Positions 1 through 7,050 of a DNA stretch of 33,170 nt are shown in pieces (position 1 is the stretch's first letter; the number at the start of each line of letters is the position of its first letter). Origin of the DNA: Bacteriovoracaceae bacterium (lineage in GTDB: Bacteria; Bdellovibrionota; Bacteriovoracia; Bacteriovoracales; Bacteriovoracaceae); NCBI GenBank assembly GCA_016786485.1, contig JAEUWD010000043.1:1-33170 (forward strand), given 5' to 3'. The position numbers and the translations under genes are program-made. The notes beneath the pieces were generated by a model. It had not been told where the DNA came from. It saw nothing but the letters and a program-made list of their open reading frames with translations, and did no database searches.

Positions 1-260
1 GAACTTAGATAGTGACCCGGTAAGTCGAAAATGATTGTGGGGATTCCAGCTTCCGCCAAGCGAGTTGCCCAGGTTAACTGATCGGATTTACTAGCAGTAT
101 AGCCGTGAGTGAAAATCGCCCGGAAGGGTTTGTTGTTTTGGGCCTCGGCTTTCGGGTAATAAAAACTCAGTGCCTGAACCGTAAAATTTTTTAATTTTAA
201 AATGTGTGGAGTGATTTTTAATGCCACAAAATTCGCCTTTTCTGCGTCCGCAAAAAGCAT
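1..260 (-). CDS. Alpha/beta hydrolase, N-terminal part (cut by window edge)
   Basis: Reading the minus strand from an ATG at 260 gives an open frame of 86 codons that runs off the left edge. It begins MLFADAEKANFVALKITPH. Further in it has a strand-turn motif AIFTHGYTASKSD, then TRLAEAGIPTIIFDLPGH. The HG followed by a helix and a strand ending in DLPGH matches the early beta3/oxyanion-hole region and strand beta4 of alpha/beta hydrolases. The nucleophile elbow (GxSxG) would lie outside the window, so substrate and activity cannot be told. No signal peptide is visible, which suggests a cytoplasmic enzyme. The ribosome binding site is weak. An in-frame stop lies seven codons upstream, so ATG 260 is the only ATG available. 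It is divergent from the tRNA gene. Confidence 0.75.
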   Translation of the reverse strand, partial: MLFADAEKANFVALKITPHILKLKNFTVQALSFYYPKAEAQNNKPFRAIFTHGYTASKSDQLTWATRLAEAGIPTIIFDLPGHYLS

Positions 261-328
261 TGACTTAATCTTTTCAAAACATTAACTTAAGTTTCACATT
301 TTTAGAAGTTGTTAAGTTCTATGATAAT

Positions 329-404
329 GCCCAGGTAGCTCAGTCGGTAGAGCAAAGGACTGAAAATCCTTGTGTCGACAGTTCAATTCTGTCCCTGGGC
401 ACCA
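329..404 (+). tRNA. tRNA-Phe (anticodon GAA)
   Basis: A complete 76-nt cloverleaf can be folded by eye. The acceptor stem is GCCCAGG (329-335) pairing with CCTGGGC (394-400). The D-arm contains AGCTCAGTCGGTAGAGC. The anticodon stem AAGGA/TCCTT encloses loop CTGAAAA with anticodon GAA. The T-arm contains GTTCAATTC. The discriminator is A401 and CCA is encoded at 402-404. It delivers phenylalanine to UUU/UUC codons. It is a single-gene unit followed at once by an intrinsic terminator. Confidence 0.97.
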
Positions 405-410
405 AAAAAA

Positions 411-435
411 AGCCAGTCTTTAGACTGGCTTTTTT
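411..435. terminator. Bidirectional intrinsic terminator of tRNA-Phe
   Basis: An 8-bp perfect stem AGCCAGTC (411-418) and GACTGGCT (423-430) encloses loop TTTA and is followed by a T run on the plus strand. The plus-strand A run at 404-410 gives a U tract for transcripts coming from the right. It can therefore end both the tRNA transcript and that of the minus-strand gene ending at 444, keeping antisense RNA out of the tRNA. Confidence 0.93.
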
Positions 436-443
436 ATTTCAAT

Positions 444-755
444 TTATTCCGTTACAACTCCGGTCGGATTCATTCTTAAAGCACAAGCAAATTTCTCACT
501 AGCATCGGATCTCTGGACAGTCTTAATGCAAAACATGGCGTTGGCATGCTTAGTGTAGTTAGTCGTTTCATCTGTTACATTTGTCACAACTTCGACACTT
601 AATTGTTCATAAAGTATCTTCGCGGCATCTTGATAGATTTCTGTCTGAAGCTCATTGCTATCATGTCCCTTCCAAATAGCTGAGGTACCTCGTCCTAAAA
701 GTTCATGAGCTTGAGCTGGGCCCACAAGTAAGCATAAAAAAATAAATAGTTTCAT
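444..755 (-). CDS. Small secreted protein of unknown function
   Basis: This 103-residue protein starts with a clear Sec signal peptide: MK, then a hydrophobic core LFIFLCLLVG, then PAQA before H17 as the likely cleavage site. The mature part of about 87 residues is hydrophilic and contains two cysteines (in AMFCIKT and KFACALR), which could form a disulfide in the periplasm. A strong Shine-Dalgarno AAGGGAGAG precedes the ATG at 755. I recognise no family. It is a single gene that ends at the bidirectional terminator shared with tRNA-Phe. An 8-bp inverted repeat lies 23 nt upstream of the start codon. Confidence 0.75.
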   Translation of the reverse strand: MKLFIFLCLLVGPAQAHELLGRGTSAIWKGHDSNELQTEIYQDAAKILYEQLSVEVVTNVTDETTNYTKHANAMFCIKTVQRSDASEKFACALRMNPTGVVTE

Positions 756-777
756 AAATTTCTCTCCCTTAATTCTT

Positions 778-814
778 GTTGATGATGTGTTATCTTTGCT
801 AAAAAGTCATCAAC
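778..814. repeat. 8-bp perfect inverted repeat in a divergent intergenic region
   Basis: GTTGATGA (778-785) is exactly mirrored by TCATCAAC (807-814), separated by 21 nt. It lies between the small secreted protein gene (start 755, minus) and the symporter gene (start 884, plus). It could be a regulator site or a hairpin in the leader of the minus-strand transcript. No promoter hexamers were convincing here. Confidence 0.4.
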
Positions 815-883
815 CTAAAAATATCTGCCTAAACCTTAAAAAAAACTTGCGTGAAGAAAAAATATAGTGAATAAACGTCATTT

Positions 884-2275
884 ATGAGTTGGGTTTTTAT
901 TCTATTATATTTGTTTATCCAATTATCCATAAGCTACTGGGTTTCTCTCCGTATTAAAAATGAAAAAGATTATTTTCTGGCCGGCCGTAACATGGGCGTA
1001 CTGCCTATCACTTTCTCCCTCTTTGCCACTTGGTTTGGGGCCGAGACATGTATCGGTTCTTCTGGCGCCATTTACGAAATGGGTCTTTCTGGTGGTCGTG
1101 CCGATCCTTTTGGTTACACCCTGAACTTTTTAATTTTGGGTCTTTTTGTTGCCGTTCCTTTTTGGAAAGGTGGCTATACGACGCTTGCGGATTTTTATCG
1201 CCAACATTTTGGCTCACGCTTAGAAAAGCTTTCAGTTTGGATTATGTTACCAAGCTCGATGGTTTGGGCCGGAGCTCAAGTAAGAGCTTTTGGTGAAGTT
1301 ATTCATGCGACTTCTCCGATTTCAATTGAACTTGCACTTACTATTGCTGCCACTTTCATTATTATCTATTCATTTTTAGGTGGCTTAATGGGAGATATTA
1401 TTTCTGACGTTATCCAGGGAACAATTCTTATCGTGACTATCACGCTTATTTTTATTTTAGTCGTTTCTCAGATTGGTGGTTTTGAAGCTGCTTACAATAT
1501 GATAATGGCCGAACCCGAGCGTTTATCGCTGCTGCGAGGTGATGAGCACGTCATCCAGCGGGTCGATCGTTGGTTAATTCCAGTGATCGGTGCGGTTTTC
1601 ACTCAGGAGCTTATTTCTCGTACCTTAGCTGCAAAAAACGTATCGGTCGCGCGTAAGGCCAGCTTTTCAGCGGGTCTCATGTATTTAGCACTTGGTTCGG
1701 TGCCAGCGTTCTTAGGTTTGATTGGTCCAAAGATTCTTCCTGGTCTTGAAAACTCAGAAACATTTCTGCCTTTATTAGCAGAAAAATTTCTTCCAGGTTA
1801 TTTGTATATTTTATTTACTGGTGCCATGATTGCAGCGATTTTATCAACAGTTGATAGTATTATTCTCGCTCAATCAGCGCTTGTTACTCATAACTTCCTC
1901 ATTCCATTTTTTAAAATTCAAAATGAGAAGAGAAAAGTTCATGTGGCGCGTATGACAGTTGTTACGGCCGGTATTATTGCTTACTTATTTGCTTTAAGCT
2001 CAGATCGAATTTACGACTTGGTGATGATGGCCGAATCACTCGGTACTGCAGGGATTGTAGTGGTTACTATTATTGGCATGATTTACAAGAAAGGTGATGA
2101 ATGGGGTGCTATTTCTGCCATGATTGTTGGTTTTATTGCGATGCCTGTGTACCGCGATTATTTAAATCTTGGAGCTCCGTTTTTCATGTCGATGGCAAGT
2201 TCTTTATTAGTTTATGTGTTGGTCGCGAGTCGTAAGTATCTGCCGTTAAAGTTCAAACGCGGAGCCGTTCTTTAG
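884..2275 (+). CDS. Sodium:solute symporter (SSS family)
   Basis: This is a 463-residue polytopic inner-membrane protein with about 12-13 hydrophobic segments. It carries SSS-family hallmarks. DYFLAGRNMG at residues 29-38 is the loop after TM1 seen in PutP- and SGLT-type carriers. FATWFGAETCIGSSGAIYEMG follows at 47-67. GGLMGDIISDVIQG at 166-179 matches the family signature GGxxGDxxxDxxQ. It most likely imports an organic solute with Na+; the substrate cannot be told from sequence. It is a little shorter than many members (480-550 residues), mainly at the C-terminus. The ribosome binding site is weak. Its last 30 nt overlap the 3' end of the convergent gene ending at 2246, so the final ten codons are coding on both strands. 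Confidence 0.9.
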   Translation: MSWVFILLYLFIQLSISYWVSLRIKNEKDYFLAGRNMGVLPITFSLFATWFGAETCIGSSGAIYEMGLSGGRADPFGYTLNFLILGLFVAVPFWKGGYTTLADFYRQHFGSRLEKLSVWIMLPSSMVWAGAQVRAFGEVIHATSPISIELALTIAATFIIIYSFLGGLMGDIISDVIQGTILIVTITLIFILVVSQIGGFEAAYNMIMAEPERLSLLRGDEHVIQRVDRWLIPVIGAVFTQELISRTLAAKNVSVARKASFSAGLMYLALGSVPAFLGLIGPKILPGLENSETFLPLLAEKFLPGYLYILFTGAMIAAILSTVDSIILAQSALVTHNFLIPFFKIQNEKRKVHVARMTVVTAGIIAYLFALSSDRIYDLVMMAESLGTAGIVVVTIIGMIYKKGDEWGAISAMIVGFIAMPVYRDYLNLGAPFFMSMASSLLVYVLVASRKYLPLKFKRGAVL

Positions 2276-3028
2276 TATAATCTTTAGTTTCCCATGACTT
2301 TGAACCGAGAAACTCACAGCTTGGACAAGACGTTCGTCGTGGATAATGTTTTGTGGTTCTGTGTTTCCTTGAGCATCTAAAGCAAATTGTAAAATGCTAT
2401 CGGCTTCTAGTACGTAGAGATGCTTTTTAGTAAAAGAATATTGTACGTCTTTTGGGTGAATCAGTTGCGTTCTAAGGCCAGAGAGTTCGCGCTTCAGGGT
2501 TAAAGCGTTTTGTTTTTTTCTACCATCGACATTCGCTTCACGCGCATAGAATTTGATTTTACCTTTGCTCTTAATTGTGACCGCCAATTCTTCTGTTTCT
2601 GGAATGACTTTCACATCACTAGCATCGATGAGATCGGCAGATTGAAATTTATAGTAAGGCGCAATGTTACCATCGTACTTAAGCGGATAGGTGTAGATCG
2701 CAGCTGGGGAATTGGCGAGTACGACTACTGTTTGATTTTTTTCATCCACGTCGACCGCATGAATATTTTCTAACAGGGAGTATTCACCAGAAATTTTCCC
2801 TTTGCGGATAGAACTTTCATGGAAAATGATATTAGCGTGAGCGTAAACAATGACTTTGTCACTTTGATAACGTGTTTCAGGTTTCGATTTTGCTTTCACC
2901 AGTTCAAAACATTGAGCTGAAATATTATTCGGGTTTTGTCCGTCACCTAAAATTTTACCTTGCTCAAAACATTCTGAAAGATTTTGAGCGTTCACTGAAA
3001 GTGCTATTAGTAAAAGTTGCGCTAACAC
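2246..3028 (-). CDS. Secreted protein of unknown function, possibly beta-propeller-like
   Basis: This 260-residue protein starts at a GTG (3026-3028). The start is supported by GGAACGAGG a few nt upstream, inside the last codons of the preceding lipoprotein gene, so the two are translationally coupled. The first residues form a short signal peptide, MLAQLLLIALSVNA, with cleavage before QNL. The mature part has two early cysteines (SECFEQG and AQCFELV) that may pair. The rest is a series of short beta-strand units such as IHAVDVDEKNQTVVVLAN, ASDVKVIPETEELAVTI and KDVQYSFTKKHLYVLEAD. This spacing is seen in WD/NHL-type propellers, but no exact family motif is present. It sits directly downstream of the modular lipoprotein and may act with it at the cell surface. 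Confidence 0.72.
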   Translation of the reverse strand: MLAQLLLIALSVNAQNLSECFEQGKILGDGQNPNNISAQCFELVKAKSKPETRYQSDKVIVYAHANIIFHESSIRKGKISGEYSLLENIHAVDVDEKNQTVVVLANSPAAIYTYPLKYDGNIAPYYKFQSADLIDASDVKVIPETEELAVTIKSKGKIKFYAREANVDGRKKQNALTLKRELSGLRTQLIHPKDVQYSFTKKHLYVLEADSILQFALDAQGNTEPQNIIHDERLVQAVSFSVQSHGKLKIILKNGSAFEL

Positions 3029-3031
3029 AAA

Positions 3032-5557
3032 TTACCTCGTTCCTTGTAAATTAATACTGTCGGTATTGCCACCACCATCATCAGCTGTCGCACTTCCTAT
3101 ATCTGTCCCAGATGGTAAGATCCATTGATAAGTAATCCCCACGGTACAATTAGCGAGTGGAGCAAGCGTCGTTCCACTACAGTTATCCGATGGGCCATCG
3201 ACCACAAATTTAAAATCAGCATTGGTAGCATTAATTGTAAGCACGCCGCTGGTCGCATTACCATTATTGGTTAAAGTAAAAGTTTTGGTAACGTCGACAC
3301 CCGGCGAGCCATAATCCCAAGCCGTCTCATCCCAGCTTAAAGTAATGACAGGAGTGAGGTTGACAGTAATACCTGAAGTGGATGGAGCAGAGTAGGTGAG
3401 AATAGCGTTGATTAAAGCTGCGTTTCGAATGGTGCCACCATTCAGTTCGAGTGGTGATACCATCACAATTCCATCGGAGTCAGAATCGAGTGCGGTCGCG
3501 GTATATCTAAAAATTAAATTGGTACTTCCGCTACCTGAAAGATAAGTAGCATAAACGGTACCCGAATCAAGTGTGATGGGAATTCTTGGCGAGCCGGTAA
3601 CATTCACGGCGACCGAAAAAGTGGCGGTGAAATTTAAATTATTACCTAAGATATAATCGCCGTTGGCCGGAGCGCTCATATTCGTAATCGTTGGTTCTGT
3701 CACTTGCCACGCACTTGAAGTTACTACGTTAGAAATAAAACCTGCATTATCGTGAGCTCGTAATGAAGTATAGTAGTCAGTGCCAAGACTTAAACTAAGT
3801 CCCGACATTTGTCGTGAAGTGACGGTCCCGATATTCGTCCACGCCACCACGTCTGTTCCACCTGCACTTGTCCCAATCGCCATTTCGTAATGATTTAAGC
3901 CTGAACAAGCATCAGTCGTTGCACTCCAAGTATGAGTAGGAGAAGTCGCTGTGGAAACACTGGCCGAAGAAATGGTGAAACCTGAAATATTATTGGGAGC
4001 TGAATTATCATAACAGAAAGCAGAACTGTTTCTTGCGGTTGAAGTGTTGGTAGCTTGGTCAGAAGCTCGAACGGTAGCGTAGTAGTTCTGTCCTTCTACT
4101 AGCGTTAATCCCGTCGCGGTCGCACTGGTGTCTGCCCCATCACTCGTCCAAGCTAAAGTTTGTGTTCCTCCGACAGTGGTTCCAATTCCAATTTGATAAT
4201 CGGTAACACCGTTAGCATCGGTTGAAGCTCCCCAAGTAAAACTCGGTGACTGAGTATTGTTGGTTGTGTAGGTCGCTCCAAGAGCAATCACTCCAGGAGT
4301 CGTCGGATTGGTATTATCTAAACGCGCTTGAATGTGCACGGTTGGTGAAACATTTCCAGCGTTTTGCGCCTGAACGTGAATATAATAATTTCCGTTACCT
4401 GTTGCTTGTGAAGCATTAGTCGTAGCGCCAAAAGCTTGGTTGGTGAAAGTAAAAGCTGCGCTAGTATTAATCACGTAACGGTAAGTACAAGGCAAACTAT
4501 CACAGCTCCAAGTCCAGTTTTTAACTTTCGTTGGAACAAGGTCGGCCACGAGTCCGGTCACGTTAACGGCATCAGGTAGCATAAAGCTCGATGATGTCAC
4601 CGCAGTTGTAACGAGGTTTAAATTGTCGCGCGCTCGTACATTCATGTAGTACGTAACACCTTGTTGTAACCAAGGAGTAATAGTGATGAATTGGTGATTG
4701 AGCGCAGTTCCCACGTTAGTCCAAGTAATAATATTACTGCCGCCTATCGTGGTGCTCAAAGAAACTTCATAACGAAGTAATCCTGAACACGCATCAGTGG
4801 AAGCATCCCAACTCAGTTGAGGAGAGTTGGTTAAAAACGCTGTCCCTGTGAGAATAAGATTTGAAGGTAGAGTTGGAGCGGAAACATCATAACAAAATGA
4901 TCCAAAATTTGAGTGCACGCCTGAAACGTTAGTTGCTACGTCGTGAGCACGAATAGAAGGGTAGTAAGTCACACCTTCGCTGAAAGCGACACCTGTAAAT
5001 TGTTCCGTTAAAACCGCTCCATTCGTCGCCCATGCCACGACATCACTCGCACCTGGTGAAGTGCCAAGTGCTGTTTCATAATGATCAACACCGTTCAAGT
5101 CAGTGGATGCGGTCCACGTGATATTCGGTGAAGAAGTTGTGCCGGTATAAGCTAAGGCCACGGCCCCACCTGTTGGATCAGTTGGTGCTGTATTATCGAG
5201 AATGGCCGAAACACTCGTCACGCCCGATTCATTAAGCGATAAATCATCCCAAACTTGCACGTGTAGATAATAAATATCATCACCATTGGGTTGATTGGCC
5301 GTCGTTGATGCCAAGACATAAGGTTCAACCGTGAAGGTGTGAGTTGAAGAAGTATTAATGGCGTAACGATAATGACAATTTCCACCTGAAACGGAATTAC
5401 ATGACCAGTTCCAAGTTTTGGATTGGGTTGGAACAGCGTCGTCGGTTAATGTTGTTACCGCAAAACCTTGAACAGCGGTGCTAATTAAATCACGCGCTCC
5501 ACAAGAAACGAGGAGGGTTAGGCTGAGGATAATATGTGGTAACAAAATTTTACCCAT
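3032..5557 (-). CDS. Large modular lipoprotein with A-B-C-A-B-C Ig-like repeats
   Basis: This is an 841-residue lipoprotein. The signal peptide ends in lipobox LVSC with lipidated Cys19. Residues 31-327 hold three different Ig/Fn3-like modules and residues 332-619 repeat the same three in the same order. Module A has TWNWSC (48-53) and NWTWSC (347-352). Module B has ASTDLNGV (150-157) and ASTDANGV (444-451). Module C has STDACSG (253-259) and TTDACSG (548-554). Cysteines in FCYD (222, 515) and DACSG (257, 551) may form one disulfide per copy. Residues about 620-735 form a different beta-sandwich. Residues 738-841 resemble a choice-of-anchor D domain (FTLTNNGNATSGVLTI; LANCTVGITY). It is probably a surface adhesin or matrix protein; the ligand is unknown. 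The ribosome binding site is weak. Confidence 0.85.
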   Translation of the reverse strand: MGKILLPHIILSLTLLVSCGARDLISTAVQGFAVTTLTDDAVPTQSKTWNWSCNSVSGGNCHYRYAINTSSTHTFTVEPYVLASTTANQPNGDDIYYLHVQVWDDLSLNESGVTSVSAILDNTAPTDPTGGAVALAYTGTTSSPNITWTASTDLNGVDHYETALGTSPGASDVVAWATNGAVLTEQFTGVAFSEGVTYYPSIRAHDVATNVSGVHSNFGSFCYDVSAPTLPSNLILTGTAFLTNSPQLSWDASTDACSGLLRYEVSLSTTIGGSNIITWTNVGTALNHQFITITPWLQQGVTYYMNVRARDNLNLVTTAVTSSSFMLPDAVNVTGLVADLVPTKVKNWTWSCDSLPCTYRYVINTSAAFTFTNQAFGATTNASQATGNGNYYIHVQAQNAGNVSPTVHIQARLDNTNPTTPGVIALGATYTTNNTQSPSFTWGASTDANGVTDYQIGIGTTVGGTQTLAWTSDGADTSATATGLTLVEGQNYYATVRASDQATNTSTARNSSAFCYDNSAPNNISGFTISSASVSTATSPTHTWSATTDACSGLNHYEMAIGTSAGGTDVVAWTNIGTVTSRQMSGLSLSLGTDYYTSLRAHDNAGFISNVVTSSAWQVTEPTITNMSAPANGDYILGNNLNFTATFSVAVNVTGSPRIPITLDSGTVYATYLSGSGSTNLIFRYTATALDSDSDGIVMVSPLELNGGTIRNAALINAILTYSAPSTSGITVNLTPVITLSWDETAWDYGSPGVDVTKTFTLTNNGNATSGVLTINATNADFKFVVDGPSDNCSGTTLAPLANCTVGITYQWILPSGTDIGSATADDGGGNTDSINLQGTR

Positions 5558-5675
5558 AATACTTTATTTTAACACTTTCTCGGGGACAAAAGTTATGCGG
5601 AAAATTCCTCCTAAAATACCCTCTAAGAAAACGGAATTATTGGCTTTTTTGGAATTCGCGACCAACCATTTATGA

Positions 5676-5715
5676 GGCGTTTGTAAGCTTTTTTTTACAA
5701 TTCTAAACAGACGCC
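5676..5715. repeat. Hairpin-forming inverted repeat in a 278-nt intergenic region
   Basis: GGCGTTTGT (5676-5684) can pair with ACAGACGCC (5707-5715) with one G-T pair. A shorter alternative pairs TTGTAA (5681-5686) with TTACAA (5695-5700). It lies between the divergent lipoprotein gene (start 5557) and outer-membrane protein gene (start 5836). The rest of this spacer holds the promoter at 5790-5818 and otherwise nothing I can name. The role may be a leader structure or an operator. Confidence 0.35.
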
Positions 5716-5789
5716 AAGCTTGCTTTGCACCCCATAATTTAAGCACTTGAAATTATTGATTTTTCAGAGGCGGCACCTTTTGCTTTGGC

Positions 5790-5818
5790 TTGAGTGCAGC
5801 ACCTAGCATTTATACAAT
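5790..5818 (+). promoter_or_regulatory. Sigma70-like promoter for the PorV-like gene
   Basis: TTGAGT (5790-5795) and TACAAT (5813-5818) are separated by 17 nt. Transcription would start near 5825, only about 11 nt before ATG 5836. This argues for ATG 5836 as the true start, because an in-frame ATG at 5794 lies inside this promoter. Confidence 0.6.
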
Positions 5819-5835
5819 TAAAGATGGGACGATCT

Positions 5836-6933
5836 ATGAAGTGGTTTTTGTTACTATTTTTAATTTCCTTTGAGTCCAAAGCGCAGCTGCGTTTTGAAGA
5901 CTTTGCGTTCCCTGAATTCGTCACTTCTAGTCGCGCGCTCGCTATGGGAAATGCATACATTTCCAAGGTCGATGATCCCTGGGCCGCTTTCTACAATCCC
6001 GCTGGTCTCGGAACGGTACGCAAGCCCACTTTGCATTTAATCAATTTGCACATTGAAACGAACAACAACATGTTAGACTTAGCTTTCGGCGGAAATATTT
6101 TGGATAATGGAAGCGAAGCTTTTAATTATTTTAGTGAAGATGGATTGCGACAATTATTACAAAATAACCGCGGAAATCTTTTACATAATCGTCTCAATCT
6201 TTTTCCTAATTTTACGATGAGAAATTTGACCGTTGGTTATTTCATGGCCAAGCAACTCCGCGCTTATGTTCCAGTTGATCCTTCCTTTGATATGGAGCTA
6301 GGAGACCGTCTCGATCACGGGCCGATTATTTCGACCAACTTCTCTCTCTGGGGAGGTGTTATGAAATTCGGTTTAAGTATTGCCTATGTTCAGCGTAAAG
6401 AATTACTCAAAACCGATGTGGATATTACTCAGCCACTCGACTCGCAAATTACCAGTGCTTCGTATGACAAAGGTGGCGCAACCATCATGACGGCAGGAAC
6501 CAAATTAACTTTACCCATTATGTGGTTACCAACTTTTTCCGCCGTTTTAAGAAATGCAGCTGCTCAGAAATTTTCCAATGCGAGCGGTGCCGGAGCTCCA
6601 GATGATATTGAGCAAACGGTCGATCTCGGTTTTTCGCTTACTCCACAATTTGGCCGTTCCGTGCGAGTCCATCTCGAGGCCAATGTCAAAGATGTGAAAG
6701 ATAAGTACGATGTCCGTTTCGAAAGACGTGCGATGGCCGGGATGGAAATTGATTTCTCACGTATCTTTTATATTCGTGCTGGATATGGTGATGGTTATGG
6801 TTCGGGAGGTATCGGCTTTAGAACTGACAGTTTCTATTATGATTTAACCACCTACGCCACCGAAGCTACTCCGAATAACTTCCGAGCGATTGAAGATCGA
6901 AGATGGGTTCTTTCCCTCTCAAGCGGTTTCTAA
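5836..6933 (+). CDS. PorV/UPF0164-like outer-membrane barrel protein
   Basis: This 365-residue protein starts with signal peptide MKWFLLLFLISFESKA, cleaved before QLRF. The mature N-terminus carries SSRALAMGNAYISKVDDPWA and then AFYNPAGLG. This is the characteristic opening of the PorV/UPF0164 and FadL-like families: a conserved Ala-Met-Gly-Ala/Asn, then a D-rich turn and NPAGL. The rest alternates polar and hydrophobic residues in strands typical of a 12- to 14-stranded barrel. It ends in Phe (LSLSSGF), a usual sorting signal for the outer-membrane assembly machinery. It may move hydrophobic compounds or act as an outer-membrane partner of a secretion system; the sequence does not decide. 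ATG 5836 is chosen over 5794 and 5824 because of the signal peptide start and the promoter position. Confidence 0.85.
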   Translation: MKWFLLLFLISFESKAQLRFEDFAFPEFVTSSRALAMGNAYISKVDDPWAAFYNPAGLGTVRKPTLHLINLHIETNNNMLDLAFGGNILDNGSEAFNYFSEDGLRQLLQNNRGNLLHNRLNLFPNFTMRNLTVGYFMAKQLRAYVPVDPSFDMELGDRLDHGPIISTNFSLWGGVMKFGLSIAYVQRKELLKTDVDITQPLDSQITSASYDKGGATIMTAGTKLTLPIMWLPTFSAVLRNAAAQKFSNASGAGAPDDIEQTVDLGFSLTPQFGRSVRVHLEANVKDVKDKYDVRFERRAMAGMEIDFSRIFYIRAGYGDGYGSGGIGFRTDSFYYDLTTYATEATPNNFRAIEDRRWVLSLSSGF

Positions 6934-6983
6934 AAAATAGTTACAATACCTTCGAACACCATGTAAAAAATACAATGAATATG

Positions 6984-7012
6984 TTGTAAGTTTAGTGACA
7001 TGTTAGGATATT
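6984..7012 (+). promoter_or_regulatory. Possible promoter for the coiled-coil lipoprotein gene
   Basis: TTGTAA (6984-6989) and GATATT (7007-7012) are separated by 17 nt. Predicted transcription start is near 7020, immediately before the inverted repeat at 7022-7036. The hexamer match is moderate. Confidence 0.4.
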
Positions 7013-7021
7013 TCCTCATGC

Positions 7022-7036
7022 AACCATCCTATGGTT
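7022..7036. repeat. Inverted repeat at the predicted 5' end of an mRNA
   Basis: AACCAT (7022-7027), spacer CCT, ATGGTT (7031-7036) is a perfect 6-bp inverted repeat. It lies directly before the Shine-Dalgarno TAGGGAG of the gene starting at 7051. In RNA it would form a small stem right at the 5' end, which could stabilise the message. As DNA it could be an operator. Confidence 0.4.
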
Positions 7037-7050
7037 AGGGAGTTTTTGTT

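Noticed and set aside
320-325. TATGAT just before the tRNA as a -10 box
   Set aside because: It would start transcription inside the tRNA, and no -35 lies at a proper distance.
1030-1296. Alternative-frame open readings inside the symporter gene
   Set aside because: They lie wholly within the symporter gene, lack ribosome binding sites and have composition unlike real proteins.
5794-5835. Upstream in-frame start for the PorV-like protein
   Set aside because: The ATG at 5794 lies inside the predicted promoter and would bury the signal peptide; ATG 5836 fits promoter and signal peptide.
5558-5835. Possible c-di-GMP riboswitch in the spacer before the PorV-like gene
   Set aside because: The conserved GEMM core and tetraloop receptor elements are not present, and the predicted leader is only about 11 nt.
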